Origin: SZUA-448 sp964602475
GTDB lineage: Bacteria; Bacillota; Clostridia; Lachnospirales; Lachnospiraceae
Direction: 5' to 3'
DNA: 64,000 bases
NCBI GenBank assembly: GCA_964602475.1
Contig: CAZRRN010000004.1
Coordinates: 26,480-90,479, forward strand
The notes under the pieces are model-generated. The model was not told the DNA's origin. It was given only the letters and a program-made list of their open reading frames with translations, and ran no database searches. Every line of letters starts with the position of its first letter. Position 1 is the first letter of the stretch. Shown here piece by piece: positions 1-9,265 of this stretch. The position numbers and the translations under genes are program-made.

Positions 1-578
1 GCAAATGCTTCAGAGTCTTTGATCAGCTTCAGCGTCGTCTCCGCCTTCAGATGAGAGTTATTGACAACTGCCGTCGCACGGCACCTTGAGCTGGTCTCAA
101 TCTCATGCAGAATTTCTGCTGCTTCCTCTGCGGTCACAGTAAGATTCCGGTATCGGTTGACCACATAAAACATATCATAGTCAACTTCCTGAAGCTTTGA
201 ACGATAGCGGCCTAAAACCGTCGCTCCGACATCATCGCCTCCGACATCAAGTATTACCGTCGCTTCCGTATCAAAAATCAAATCCATTTCCGCCGGAAGA
301 GAGGGGATATCGACATTGGAATTCGCGTAGACCGGTGCAATCACCCGAATTCCCTGCTGCTCCAAACCTTCGGTAAAATCCGAGGACCGAAAATACGGAT
401 TGACCAGATCGAGATCCACCAGAATTACCTTCGTATCCTGCCTGGTTCCCATTTCATAACCGGACGCTGTATTCTTCTTCCGAAGAGCAGCAGCGCAGTC
501 AATTGCCAGATTCAGTGCCAGATTAGTTTTACCGCAGCCGTAATGTCCGCAGATGATATTGAATCGCTTTGTTAACAT
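1..578 (-). CDS. P-loop ATPase of the MinD/ParA-like class (partial, C-terminus outside window)
   Basis: The minus-strand frame starts at an ATG at 576-578, preceded by a strong AAAGGAG ribosome binding site, and stays open to the window edge (192 codons seen). Residues 11-19 (GHYGCGKTN) form a Walker A loop. A DLDLVNPYF segment follows at about residue 50, and a Walker B-like strand (VILDVGGDD) lies near residue 105. This order, and the Asp-rich switch, match MinD/ParA/CobQ-like nucleotide-binding proteins. The classical deviant Walker A lysine is absent, so a partitioning role cannot be assumed. It has its own promoter and a structured leader (677-705 and 628-669). Substrate and partner are unknown. 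The class call is fairly safe; the function is open. Confidence 0.8.
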   Translation of the reverse strand, partial: MLTKRFNIICGHYGCGKTNLALNLAIDCAAALRKKNTASGYEMGTRQDTKVILVDLDLVNPYFRSSDFTEGLEQQGIRVIAPVYANSNVDIPSLPAEMDLIFDTEATVILDVGGDDVGATVLGRYRSKLQEVDYDMFYVVNRYRNLTVTAEEAAEILHEIETSSRCRATAVVNNSHLKAETTLKLIKDSEAF

Positions 579-627
579 CCCGGCTCCTTTCCGAAACAAA
601 GAGTTTCTGCCTGATAAAATGAAAACA

Positions 628-669
628 GCGCATCCCACGGTTACAAAAACCGACAGTCTGCGCCGGGAT
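628..669 (-). promoter_or_regulatory. Structured leader with alternative hairpins ahead of the P-loop ATPase gene
   Basis: Between the promoter at 677-705 and the ATPase start codon the leader can fold as GCGCA (628-632) with TGCGC (659-663), enclosing a CGGTT/AACCG stem (638-642 with 648-652). Alternatively ATCCC (632-636) can pair with GGGAT (665-669), which competes for the same bases. On the minus strand the first form is followed by a short T-rich run, so it could act as an attenuator. I do not recognise it as a known riboswitch class. Confidence 0.35.
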
Positions 670-676
670 TCTTTTG

Positions 677-705
677 ATTCTAACATAAACGATTAAAGAA
701 AGCAA
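677..705 (-). promoter_or_regulatory. Predicted sigma-A promoter for the P-loop ATPase gene
   Basis: Minus-strand -35 TTGCTT (700-705) and -10 TAGAAT (677-682) are separated by 17 bases, leaving a leader of about 90 bases before the ATG at 578. Confidence 0.6.
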
Positions 706-746
706 GCACTATTACGTTAAAGTTTTAAAGGAATAAAGACTTTCAC

Positions 747-3320
747 TTATTTAAAATAGCTGCTTTTGTATACTGTACCTGTGCACTCCGCCAACGGATA
801 GGAGCAATACCCGCGATTCAATATTCTTGACCTGGAAGAGTTCATGAATTCTGTAGTAACATTGAAATAACTGTAACCGATATAATCAAGCAGATCACTT
901 GACTTCAGTGGATCATCCCAGGTTACATCCATTTCATACCAGGTATCGGAATCAATTTCCGCAGCTGCATCACCAAGATCTACCATATCGCCGTAGTTTA
1001 CAATATTCCATGCATGGCTTTCCGTCCGTCCGCTGCTGTTGGTTGCATTTCCAAGAACCACGATACACTGGATTCCATTCTGCTCGCACAAATAACTGAA
1101 GGCCATTGCATAACTCATACAAACCGGTGTATACGCATCTGTAAGACAGCCTGCCATAGTCTGTGCCATTACAGAATCCTTATATTCTTTTTTTAGAACC
1201 AGATAATCATGAATCACCTTGCCCTTCTGTGCAGAAGATGCATCGTTTCCGTATATTTCAAGAATCAGTTCCGCAACTTCAGTCACTGCTGCCTCACATT
1301 CCGCAAGAAGAGCATTCATGGCATCTTCTTCCCGCAGAGTAAGCGTCATGGTAGTTCCGTTATAGCTGATACTTCCGACGGCCTGCAGCAGTTCCGGATT
1401 ATCAAGTCGTACCATTCTGGCAATTATCACCAGATTCTCCGAGGAAATTTCTGTCGTACTATAGCTGACAGCTCCCGTATATTCAGCATATGCCAGATAA
1501 AGCTTCTGATAATAGGATTTCCATGTATCGTTCGACTGCTCTGCATCTTCACGTTCGCACAGACTGTAGCCCCAGGAATCCGCATAACAGGACAATTCCC
1601 CATCCGCAAGAAAACTGTATCGACAGGTTACCTTACTGCTCCGTTCCTCCGTATCATCATTGACTGCATAGGCCTGTACAACTATGACCTCTCCGGCGGA
1701 AGCGGTAAATGTAACCTTTTTAGAGGTATTGACTGCTGCCGCTGCCGTTCCAACCGCTGTATACAGAGTCCACCCTTCTTCCACCTTAAATGTAATTTCT
1801 TTTGTAACTGGGTTTTCCCCGGAAAGCAGGTAAGAACCGGTTGTTTCACTTGGAACAGGAATGCTTCCACCAATCGAACGGATTGCAGACGCAATACGAT
1901 ATTCCCGGTCTTCTGTTCCGGTATTCTCCTGTACTACGGCAATCCGGTAGAGAATCATATAGGAGTCGTAAAAGGATTTAAAGCTTGTATAAGCCAGTTT
2001 AATCGATTTTCCGGCCTTAATGCCTTTCCATGTAACAGAACCGTCTTCTGATGCCTTGGCAGTCAGACTGACTCCACGGATCAGGTCTGCCGCCGTATCC
2101 CTGCTTTCATAATCTTCTTTGTTGATTACTGCTATCTGATAATCCACATCCGAATGATTCGTTACCAAAAGTCCTTTTGAAATATCTGTCAGATTGACTC
2201 TGGTTACTTCGATTCCCTCTTCGCCTTCCACCGGCATCTTTGGTTCATCCAAATGCAGAATCGTGCTCTTTGATGCTGTTTTTTTAGCGGTTGCTGCAGT
2301 TCTGACTTCAATCACCGCGGGGGAAAATGCAGTATACAAGCCATCACCCAAAAGTCCCTCAATCTCTCCAAGGGCTATGTATTTTACATCTTCGGAGGGT
2401 GAAATCCAGTCGGAGAATTCCGTCTCATCCAAAAGCCGTACTCTGTATTCCATCGCATTCTTAATTGAAATTGTATGCTTACTTCCGTCCAGTTTCACCG
2501 ATGGTGCATTTGTCTGTCTCTGAAATTTAACTTTAACTTCTTTACTGATCATTTCGCTGCCGTCATTGATACGGAAATATAATGCAGCTCCATACCCTCG
2601 ATAGATCAGAAGGTTCAATTCGGACAATGGGCGGAAATTCATCGTATTTCCGGCACGCCACTCTATATTTTCCAGTTCAGTATAAACAGTATTATCCGAA
2701 GAAAATGTAAAATATCCCGTCTCATCTGAGAAATACGGATACAATGGTATATCATCGGTTCCTACCGCTTCATATGCGTTTCTGAAGTTTATTCCTGCCG
2801 TGTCTTCTGAAAGCAATCCGCAATAGCTTACCTTCAGTATACTCTGTGCTTTGATGGTAGTTGTGACCGGTGTATCATTCACTTCGTACTTTACTGAAAC
2901 AGTAACATCTGTCTTGCCATTGATTGCAGACAGATCAATATAAAATGCGTCATATGCACTTCCAATGTAAGGTGTGTATTCCCCACTCTGTGAAAGGTTG
3001 ATTTTAGTATAATCCGGATTTTTACCGGCTGCCTGAATTGAATAATAAAGCTCCGTATGGTCGTTTACTTTTATATACAGCAGCTGCTGCCTGTAATCAA
3101 TAACAAGGTCTGTCGCAGTAAGAACCGATGCCTTTGCCTGCAGACCCGGAACAAACAGCAAAAACAGCAGCAGAAACAAGCCTGCTGCTGTCATTTTCAT
3201 TTTATTTCCCATTTCTACGCGGCTTTTAGCGCATAACATACTTTTTGTCAAGCACCGCGCAAGCACAAATCTGTGTGTAAAAAGCTCATCTTTCACACTA
3301 TTCACCGAATCATTCCGCAT
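747..3320 (-). CDS. Secreted transglutaminase-like (protease-fold) protein
   Basis: This is a large exported protein of about 815-857 residues. A hydrophobic signal segment (LFLLLFLLFVPG) is followed by several hundred residues of beta-rich sequence with no recognised domain. The C-terminal quarter contains a transglutaminase/cysteine-protease core: Cys in TPVCMSYAMAF, His in ESHAWNIV and Asp in EMDVTWDD, in the order Cys-His-Asp expected for the family. The Cys motif has PVC where GVC is usual. The start is ambiguous. The ATG at 3318-3320 has the best Shine-Dalgarno (GGAGGG), but reading from it passes through the 90-bp repeat before the signal peptide. The ATG ending at 3200, just after the repeat, gives a normal signal peptide. 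It is last in a unit with the ABC transporter upstream. A role in cell-wall or extracellular protein or peptide processing is inferred. Confidence 0.8.
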   Translation of the reverse strand: MRNDSVNSVKDELFTHRFVLARCLTKSMLCAKSRVEMGNKMKMTAAGLFLLLFLLFVPGLQAKASVLTATDLVIDYRQQLLYIKVNDHTELYYSIQAAGKNPDYTKINLSQSGEYTPYIGSAYDAFYIDLSAINGKTDVTVSVKYEVNDTPVTTTIKAQSILKVSYCGLLSEDTAGINFRNAYEAVGTDDIPLYPYFSDETGYFTFSSDNTVYTELENIEWRAGNTMNFRPLSELNLLIYRGYGAALYFRINDGSEMISKEVKVKFQRQTNAPSVKLDGSKHTISIKNAMEYRVRLLDETEFSDWISPSEDVKYIALGEIEGLLGDGLYTAFSPAVIEVRTAATAKKTASKSTILHLDEPKMPVEGEEGIEVTRVNLTDISKGLLVTNHSDVDYQIAVINKEDYESRDTAADLIRGVSLTAKASEDGSVTWKGIKAGKSIKLAYTSFKSFYDSYMILYRIAVVQENTGTEDREYRIASAIRSIGGSIPVPSETTGSYLLSGENPVTKEITFKVEEGWTLYTAVGTAAAAVNTSKKVTFTASAGEVIVVQAYAVNDDTEERSSKVTCRYSFLADGELSCYADSWGYSLCEREDAEQSNDTWKSYYQKLYLAYAEYTGAVSYSTTEISSENLVIIARMVRLDNPELLQAVGSISYNGTTMTLTLREEDAMNALLAECEAAVTEVAELILEIYGNDASSAQKGKVIHDYLVLKKEYKDSVMAQTMAGCLTDAYTPVCMSYAMAFSYLCEQNGIQCIVVLGNATNSSGRTESHAWNIVNYGDMVDLGDAAAEIDSDTWYEMDVTWDDPLKSSDLLDYIGYSYFNVTTEFMNSSRSRILNRGYCSYPLAECTGTVYKSSYFK
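3210..3299 (-). repeat. 90-bp intercistronic repeat element, copy A
   Basis: About 78 of 90 positions match copy B at 15072-15160, with one single-base gap. On the minus strand it opens with a possible hairpin (GTGTGAAAG, 6-base loop, TTTTTACAC) and ends in GAAATG. It starts 45 bases after the stop of the ABC permease gene and ends at the start region of the transglutaminase-like gene. Its frame happens to be open, so it can be mistaken for coding sequence. Confidence 0.85.
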
Positions 3321-3344
3321 TTTCTTCCCTCCGGAGCGGATCAC

Positions 3345-6236
3345 TTACTCCACGCTTTTCAGTGATTCCACCATATCAATCTTTCGGAGCTTGTAGAACA
3401 TGAACAGATTGACTACTCCTGCAAATAATATCGTCATAAGTGCGCTTAAAATGTAGCTTATTCCATTAATTTGTCTTCCAAACATAATCATATCAATCTC
3501 ACAGGTCTGTATGACATATCGATGCAGAAAAATTCCGATTCCCATACCAAACAAAATTCCAAGCAGTGTCAATATGATATTCTCACGGTAAACGTAATTG
3601 GCAACTTCACCGTCATAGAATCCAAGTACCTTCAGTGTCGCCAGTTCTCTGCGGCGTTCCACAATGTTAATATTGTTAAGGTTATATATAACGATAAACG
3701 CAAGCAATGCCGCCGATACGATAAGTACCCAGATGACCAGATCAAGACTTGTCATCATGTCTGTTGCTGTCGCTTCCATTTCACTGATCATCGTTACTCC
3801 GGTAACTCTGTCATCTTCCATTAAAGCACTGTTCAGCGTCGTCTTTTCTTCTCCGGTCATTGTCTTTGTCTTCAGATACAATCGGTTGTATTCCACCGGT
3901 TCACCGAATACCTTCTCATAAGTCTCACCCGTCATATAAACATAGTGATAGAGATAGTTTTCAACAATCAGACTGACCGTTGCCGGATACTCTTCTGTTT
4001 CACCTTTCTTCAAATAAATAGTATCTCCGACCGATAATTGCAGCATACTTGCCAGCTTTTCCGTGACGACAACCCCTTCGCTCGGCATCTTATATACCTC
4101 ATCCGTAACACGGTCGCGCAGGACCACAAAAAGGTCAAGCTGCTCCAGTGTCTGCGGTACGAACAGCTGTATGCTCTTGGTTCCGTCGCCATGATCCGCT
4201 TCAGCAGACATAGTATACTGACCGCCATAGAGATAATCTGTTATTTCCTCATTGTCAAAGCACAGGTTTTCGGCCACGCTCAATGTTTCATCTTTCTCTA
4301 TTGACAGACTGATGTCATATGTCCACAGCTTCCGATACTGATTATTTACAATTTCCTGTATGGAATCCCTCAGTCCGAAGCCGACAAGTAAAAGCGCCGT
4401 GCATCCACCGATTCCGAGTATTGTCATAAACAAACGTTTCTTGTAACGGAACAGATTTCGGATCGTTGCTTTCCACGAAAAGGATAAATGCTTCCAAATA
4501 AATGGAATCCGTTCCAGAAAGACGCGCTTGCCGGAAGCCGGAGCCGGAGGTCTCATCAAAACCGCCGGAACCGAAGCGAGTTCTTTATAGCAGGCAAAGA
4601 TTGCCGCCAGTACGGTACAGGCATTCGCCAGTAAAACAGCAGTAGTTGAAATTCCCCAGTTGATTGGTGTCAGAATGACGGTTATACTGCTGTACAGAAT
4701 CGCATAAGAATTTATAATCACATAAGGAAGCAGCACACTCCCGACAGCGACACCTAGTGCTCCTCCAAGCAGACTTGCATACAGTGCATACAGAAAATAC
4801 TTGGCAGAAATAGAGCCCTTTCCATATCCAAGTGCCTTGTAGGTTCCAATTTGCATACGATTTTCTTCAACCATACGCGTCATTGTCGTCAGACTGACCA
4901 ATGCGGCTACCAGAAAAAATATAATCGGGAATACTTCACCGATTGCTCCTATTCTTTCGGAATCCATCTCATATTCAACAAAGGACTGGTTGGAATTTCG
5001 ATCCAGTACATACCATTCCGGATATTCCAGTGAATCAAGGCTTTCCTGTGCATCTGCAAGCTTCTGTCTGGCTTCTTTTAACTTTGGCTCAGCTTCAGTC
5101 TTTTCCTGCTCATATGTTTCACGTCCGGTCAAAAGCTCGGCTTCAGCATCGTTCAAGTCACTGCGAGCCTGATTGATTTCATCTTCCCCTTCCTTGATTC
5201 TGCTTATCCCCTCGTTGTACTGCTGCATGGCTGCTGCAAGCTCTTGTTCTGTAAAAAACGACTGTGCAGCACCGGCTTCCATCGCCAGCCGTGTGGACTC
5301 CAATTCGCTTTTCGCTTCATTAAGCTCCTGTTCTTTTGTTTCGAGTTCTTCCCAGCCGTTTTTAATCTCGTCAGCCGCTTTTGATAACTCGCTCTCTGCC
5401 TTTGCCAGCTCATTTTCCGCATCTGTGACCTTTGCCGTATTTGCATCAATCTCAGACTGTGCCTCGTCCACCAGTGAGGTATAACGAAGTTCGCAGCATT
5501 CACCCGCAATAGCTTCAACCTGTTCTAATACATCTGTGACAAGCTCTTCATATTCATCGCTGTAACACTGCAGCTCCTCCGCCCCCGCTACCGTTGCATA
5601 AACCGTATAAAACGTGTCTTGGGTAAAGCTGTCCTTTGGAAGGAATACATAAGCATCCGACTTTCCGGAGCCGATGGATGCTGAAGGTCTGGTCCATGAT
5701 AAATATTCCGCATAGGTACAAAATCCCACAATTTCATAGGTCTCATATTGTAAGGTATCGGTAATCTCCTCGTCTGTTCCCAGAGAAAGCGTGATTGAAT
5801 CACCTATTTCCAATCCCTTATGCCGGCGCATGGAATTATCAACAAGGCATTCGTTCGCCTTCTCCGGTAACCGTCCCTCGTTCAGCTCCAGCTGATTCAG
5901 ATTCTCGCAAAGAGAATACACCAGCATAATATATTCTTTGGCATCTACATAGCAGAAGGCTTCGGTCTGATATGCCCCCTCCGCTGCTTCGATCCCGTCA
6001 ACTGCCGCAATTCGTTCCACGTCCTCTTCCGTCATTCCTAGAGTTCCGAGAACACGAATATCCATAAAATGATTGGAATCATAAAAATAGTCGGCTGAAA
6101 GCTTCATATCCGGTTCCGAAGACCGTACTCCTGCAAAAAAAGCAACCCCAAGCGCCACGATAAACAGGATTGACAGGAAGCGGTTGAGGCTTTTTTTAAT
6201 TTCTCTCTTAAAGTCTTTTTTCTGTGCTTGTTTCAT
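3345..6236 (-). CDS. ABC transporter permease, FtsX/MacB type, with long coiled-coil insert
   Basis: This is a permease of about 960 residues with two FtsX-like halves, each with a cluster of membrane segments. The second half ends in a three-segment FtsX bundle with VERRRELATLKVLG before the final helices. The first extracytoplasmic region carries a strongly charged heptad-like stretch of about 160 residues, rich in Glu, Ala, Lys and Ser, predicted as a coiled coil. The start was placed at the ATG ending at 6236, which follows GGGGAAATAT; an upstream in-frame TTG at 6299 has no good ribosome binding site. The ATPase gene lies 78 bases upstream. FtsX-type systems move lipids or lipoproteins, export peptides, or act as mechanotransmitters that control cell-wall enzymes. 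The long coiled coil fits a periplasm-spanning or enzyme-contacting role. Substrate unknown. Confidence 0.88.
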   Translation of the reverse strand: MKQAQKKDFKREIKKSLNRFLSILFIVALGVAFFAGVRSSEPDMKLSADYFYDSNHFMDIRVLGTLGMTEEDVERIAAVDGIEAAEGAYQTEAFCYVDAKEYIMLVYSLCENLNQLELNEGRLPEKANECLVDNSMRRHKGLEIGDSITLSLGTDEEITDTLQYETYEIVGFCTYAEYLSWTRPSASIGSGKSDAYVFLPKDSFTQDTFYTVYATVAGAEELQCYSDEYEELVTDVLEQVEAIAGECCELRYTSLVDEAQSEIDANTAKVTDAENELAKAESELSKAADEIKNGWEELETKEQELNEAKSELESTRLAMEAGAAQSFFTEQELAAAMQQYNEGISRIKEGEDEINQARSDLNDAEAELLTGRETYEQEKTEAEPKLKEARQKLADAQESLDSLEYPEWYVLDRNSNQSFVEYEMDSERIGAIGEVFPIIFFLVAALVSLTTMTRMVEENRMQIGTYKALGYGKGSISAKYFLYALYASLLGGALGVAVGSVLLPYVIINSYAILYSSITVILTPINWGISTTAVLLANACTVLAAIFACYKELASVPAVLMRPPAPASGKRVFLERIPFIWKHLSFSWKATIRNLFRYKKRLFMTILGIGGCTALLLVGFGLRDSIQEIVNNQYRKLWTYDISLSIEKDETLSVAENLCFDNEEITDYLYGGQYTMSAEADHGDGTKSIQLFVPQTLEQLDLFVVLRDRVTDEVYKMPSEGVVVTEKLASMLQLSVGDTIYLKKGETEEYPATVSLIVENYLYHYVYMTGETYEKVFGEPVEYNRLYLKTKTMTGEEKTTLNSALMEDDRVTGVTMISEMEATATDMMTSLDLVIWVLIVSAALLAFIVIYNLNNINIVERRRELATLKVLGFYDGEVANYVYRENIILTLLGILFGMGIGIFLHRYVIQTCEIDMIMFGRQINGISYILSALMTILFAGVVNLFMFYKLRKIDMVESLKSVE

Positions 6237-6314
6237 ATATTTCCCCATTCCGAAGCAGTGCATTTCACCAGAACGGTGAGATTGCTTAAAAACGTTCAAA
6301 ATGACCGATTTATC

Positions 6315-7019
6315 CTACCAGTCAATTGATTCAACAGACACCGGAGTTTCATTTTTATGTATTTCGCTGACTCTGCCGTCTCGAATTCGGATGACCCGGT
6401 CTGCCATTGGTGCAATCGCAGAGTTATGCGTAATAACCAGCACGGTCATTTTTTTCTCCCGGCAGGTATCCGAAAGAAGCTTCAAAATTGCTTTACCTGT
6501 ATGGTTGTCTAACGCACCGGTCGGCTCATCGCACAGCAGAAGCTTTGGATTCTTTGCAAGCGCTCTGGCAATCGCAACCCGCTGCTGTTCTCCACCGGAA
6601 AGCTGAGAAGGAAAGTTGTCCTTTCGGTGTTCCAATCCAACTTCGGCGAGAACCTCTTCGGCAGGCAGCGGATGCCTCGTTACCTGCAAGGCAAGCTCAA
6701 CATTTTCCTTTGCTGTCAGATTCTGTACCAGATTATAAAACTGAAATACAAATCCAATTTCTTCACGGCGATATTGAATCAGCCTGTAGCCTTTAAGTCC
6801 GGCAATATCAACACCGTCCACCCAGACTTCTCCGGAACTTGCGGTATCCATTCCGCCAAGAATATTAAGAATCGTCGTTTTCCCGGCTCCGCTGGAACCT
6901 AAAATCACTACAAACTCGCCTCGTTCAATGGAAAAGTTCACACCGTCTGCCGCTTTGATATCAACCTCTCCGACATGATAAATCTTTTTTACTTCCTTTA
7001 ATTCAACATATGCTGCCAT
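6315..7019 (-). CDS. ABC transporter ATP-binding protein (MacB/LolD-like)
   Basis: This is a 234-residue ABC ATPase with Walker A GSSGAGKTT (about residue 42), signature LSGGEQQRVAIARAL (about 140), Walker B LLLCDEP and an H-loop His in VITHN. This sequence class pairs with FtsX-type permeases, and the permease gene follows directly. The ATG at 7019 has GAGGAACGT upstream. It energises the partner permease at the inner face of the membrane. Confidence 0.93.
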   Translation of the reverse strand: MAAYVELKEVKKIYHVGEVDIKAADGVNFSIERGEFVVILGSSGAGKTTILNILGGMDTASSGEVWVDGVDIAGLKGYRLIQYRREEIGFVFQFYNLVQNLTAKENVELALQVTRHPLPAEEVLAEVGLEHRKDNFPSQLSGGEQQRVAIARALAKNPKLLLCDEPTGALDNHTGKAILKLLSDTCREKKMTVLVITHNSAIAPMADRVIRIRDGRVSEIHKNETPVSVESIDW

Positions 7020-7032
7020 ACGTTCCTCATTT

Positions 7033-8139
7033 CTATGCTTGTGTAGCTTTATCCTGCTCTGCTTCGTTCATTGCACTGTTTTCTGTTTCTGCTGTCTTTG
7101 CGGCTTCTGTTCCGGAGAGTTCCCCTGTCTCTGCCGTCTCCACAGCCTCTGTTCCGCACTTTTCTTCCACCTTTACGCCTGTTGCGGTGCTATCTCCTGC
7201 TTCTGCTGCATTCTCTTCCGGTCTGACAATACTACGGGTATTCAGACGGCTTACCTCCTGCCATGCAAGGCGTTTCTGGCGGTCTTCCGTATCCTTTATC
7301 ATCTGGGATCTGCTCTTGACAAGCTGTTCTCTTCCCTGTGGGAAATCCGTGACAATCTTTTTTAATGCCAGAATTCCGATTATAATCACTGCCACGGAGA
7401 ATACCGCTCGAACAATCAGCTGAACGGATTCCGTATACAGTGCACCGCCGGCTTCCGTCGAAAATGCCGAAATCAAGCTGTTTCCAAGCTCATAAGCAAA
7501 CCTCACGGCAGCAATGGAAATTGCTGTTGTTGCCTTCTTTTCTTCCAGAACTCCACGTACCAGCCAGAGAACAAGCACCGCCTGCAGTACAGCCATTGCA
7601 AGGTACTCGGCTGCCTGTGAAAAATAAGTACCGGCCGGCAGATTAATCAGGGTCTGTTGGAAAGCTGCAGCCTCTTCATAGCCTTCCACTCCGGTCTGGG
7701 ATTCATCAATAAAGGTTCCCGCATTGATTGCAACAGCATAAACCAAGTGCATAAACAAAAGCATAATCTGGGATAGCTGCTGACCGATAATATAACCGGC
7801 ACCAAGCGCGATTCCTTTATGAATACCGATTCCTGTTTTATTCATATAGCTTGCGGAATATAAGCGGATAGCAATATCAACTCCTGCAACCAGCAGTGCA
7901 AAAATTGCCAGTGCCAGCAGATAATGCTCTTCTGCCAGTGCGTTCAGTCCCAAAACACCGCCCAGCATAGACGCCAGCTGGCTCGTAAGAACCGCAGCCG
8001 CCACTCCGAGAACAACGACAAAAAAAGTTCCTCCGGAATTTCCTTTATGTTTGTGATAAATAATGCACGGAACAATGACCAAAAGCAGGCACACTGTCAA
8101 TGCCGTTACCATTCCGGCAATCGTTAGATTTGAAAGCAT
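7033..8139 (-). CDS. Multi-pass membrane protein with repetitive acidic tail
   Basis: This is a 368-residue protein with about seven hydrophobic segments in residues 5-260, then a charged cytoplasmic-type tail. The last 50 residues are low-complexity, with repeated GTEA/KTAETE-like units of Glu, Ala and Thr. General size and topology recall YhfC-type (PF10086) putative membrane peptidases, but I cannot point to a catalytic motif. It lies 13 bases upstream of the ABC ATPase gene in the same direction, so it is probably co-transcribed with the transporter. The start has GGAGG seven bases upstream and the promoter at 8212-8240. Function unknown. Confidence 0.75.
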   Translation of the reverse strand: MLSNLTIAGMVTALTVCLLLVIVPCIIYHKHKGNSGGTFFVVVLGVAAAVLTSQLASMLGGVLGLNALAEEHYLLALAIFALLVAGVDIAIRLYSASYMNKTGIGIHKGIALGAGYIIGQQLSQIMLLFMHLVYAVAINAGTFIDESQTGVEGYEEAAAFQQTLINLPAGTYFSQAAEYLAMAVLQAVLVLWLVRGVLEEKKATTAISIAAVRFAYELGNSLISAFSTEAGGALYTESVQLIVRAVFSVAVIIIGILALKKIVTDFPQGREQLVKSRSQMIKDTEDRQKRLAWQEVSRLNTRSIVRPEENAAEAGDSTATGVKVEEKCGTEAVETAETGELSGTEAAKTAETENSAMNEAEQDKATQA

Positions 8140-8211
8140 AATTCCTCCGTTTGTATAGCTGTCAGACGAACACTATGTCCGGTAAGACAGTATTCTGATA
8201 ATTTATTTTAT

Positions 8212-8240
8212 ACGATAATGGCTTTCTTTCAGAAAGTCAA
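8212..8240 (-). promoter_or_regulatory. Predicted sigma-A promoter for the membrane protein-ABC unit
   Basis: Minus-strand TTGACT (8235-8240) and TATCGT (8212-8217) are spaced by 17 bases. A small CTTTC/GAAAG dyad lies directly in the spacer and could be an operator. Confidence 0.5.
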
Positions 8241-8257
8241 GCAGGCACACTATTATA

Positions 8258-8302
8258 TTTTTATAAACTGCCGTTAAGAACCTGTATATCCATTGACGGC
8301 AG
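8258..8302 (-). terminator. Possible terminator after the esterase gene
   Basis: CTGCCGT and ACGGCAG (8268-8274 with 8296-8302) form a 7-bp stem with a 21-base loop. On the minus strand it is followed by TTTATAAAAAT. The loop is long and the T-run broken, so the call is weak. Confidence 0.4.
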
Positions 8303-8306
8303 CGGA

Positions 8307-9176
8307 TCAGATCATACCGCCGGGTTTTCTGTTCACCCACTGTACAGCTAGCTGGATCCAGCCCTCATTGTCCGGAACAATCTGTTTTTGATCTGTTGCC
8401 GTCAGGCTGTTACAGAGCGCAAGACCATGCCCACCCTTTTCGTATACATGAAGTTCAAACGGAACGGCTTCTTTTCGTAGTGCCAGCGCAAATTCCAGTG
8501 AATTCTCCACCGGAACACTTCCGTCCTCCTCCGTATGCCACAAAAATGCAGGGACAGTGTCTTTCGAAACCTGCAATTCCAGCGAAAGCTCCTGCTGTAA
8601 TACTGCTGCTTCTGCTCCAAGCAGATTGTCACGTGAACCCCCATGTGTTGCTCTGCCCATCGTAATGACCGGATAACACAATATCATTCCGTCCGGGCGC
8701 CATGGTTTGCCAGCTGTGTCATATGCCCTATCAATAAGACCGTCTTCTGCAAATTCCTCCTCAAAGACAGGTCGGTTCCATAAGGTTCCGAGAGACGCTA
8801 CCAAATGTCCTCCTGCAGAAAATCCACAAACATAAACAGCCTTACTGTCCACGTTCCATTCTTCTGCTTTTCCTCGTACCACGGTAACCGCCCGCGCAAG
8901 TTCCCTTGCAGCACACGGCCATTTTGCAGGAACCACACTGTATTCCATCAGGGCACAATGAAATCCCGCTGCCAGAAATTTCATCACGACCGGCTCTGCC
9001 TCCCTTGCCGACCGATATTCATAGGCTCCGCCGGGACATATCAGAATCATTGGCCGTTTTTTTGCCAGCGAACACCCTGTGCCGGTATCCAGCAAATACA
9101 GCTGCAGTGCAGGCTGTTCTTTACCAAACGCACCGTCCCTAAGGTGCAGATGAATCTCTTCCCGTATATATTTCAT
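8307..9176 (-). CDS. Alpha/beta hydrolase, acetyl-esterase/lipase-like
   Basis: This is a 289-residue cytoplasmic hydrolase. The nucleophile elbow is GFSAGGH (Ser). An oxyanion-type CPGGAYEYRS lies near residue 50, an acid candidate in HTEEDGSVP, and the His in KGGHGL near the C-terminus, giving the Ser-Asp-His order of the fold. This resembles carbohydrate-deacetylating esterases of the BD-FAE/Axe type, which would fit release of acetyl groups from plant or host glycans, but the substrate is an inference. The start at 9176 (ATG) was chosen because AAAGGGTGG precedes it; a GTG three codons upstream lies inside that site. Confidence 0.85.
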   Translation of the reverse strand: MKYIREEIHLHLRDGAFGKEQPALQLYLLDTGTGCSLAKKRPMILICPGGAYEYRSAREAEPVVMKFLAAGFHCALMEYSVVPAKWPCAARELARAVTVVRGKAEEWNVDSKAVYVCGFSAGGHLVASLGTLWNRPVFEEEFAEDGLIDRAYDTAGKPWRPDGMILCYPVITMGRATHGGSRDNLLGAEAAVLQQELSLELQVSKDTVPAFLWHTEEDGSVPVENSLEFALALRKEAVPFELHVYEKGGHGLALCNSLTATDQKQIVPDNEGWIQLAVQWVNRKPGGMI

Positions 9177-9220
9177 GTTAACCACCCTTTCTATTAATCA
9201 AAAGTTTTAGAAAAGACATT

Positions 9221-9239
9221 GAATCAGAATTTCTGATTC
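9221..9239. repeat. Short inverted repeat between ybaK and the esterase gene
   Basis: GAATCAG and CTGATTC (9221-9227 and 9233-9239) form a 7-bp hairpin with a 5-base loop, downstream of ybaK. It is followed on the minus strand by AATGTCTTTTC, so it may be a weak terminator or an operator for the esterase. Confidence 0.4.
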
Positions 9240-9265
9240 TGATCTGCAAGTTCTCCAGTTTAGAT

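Noticed and set aside
1209..2051. A long plus-strand ORF of 280 codons inside the transglutaminase-like gene
   Set aside because: It is the antisense of a well-supported gene and has low-complexity composition without motifs.
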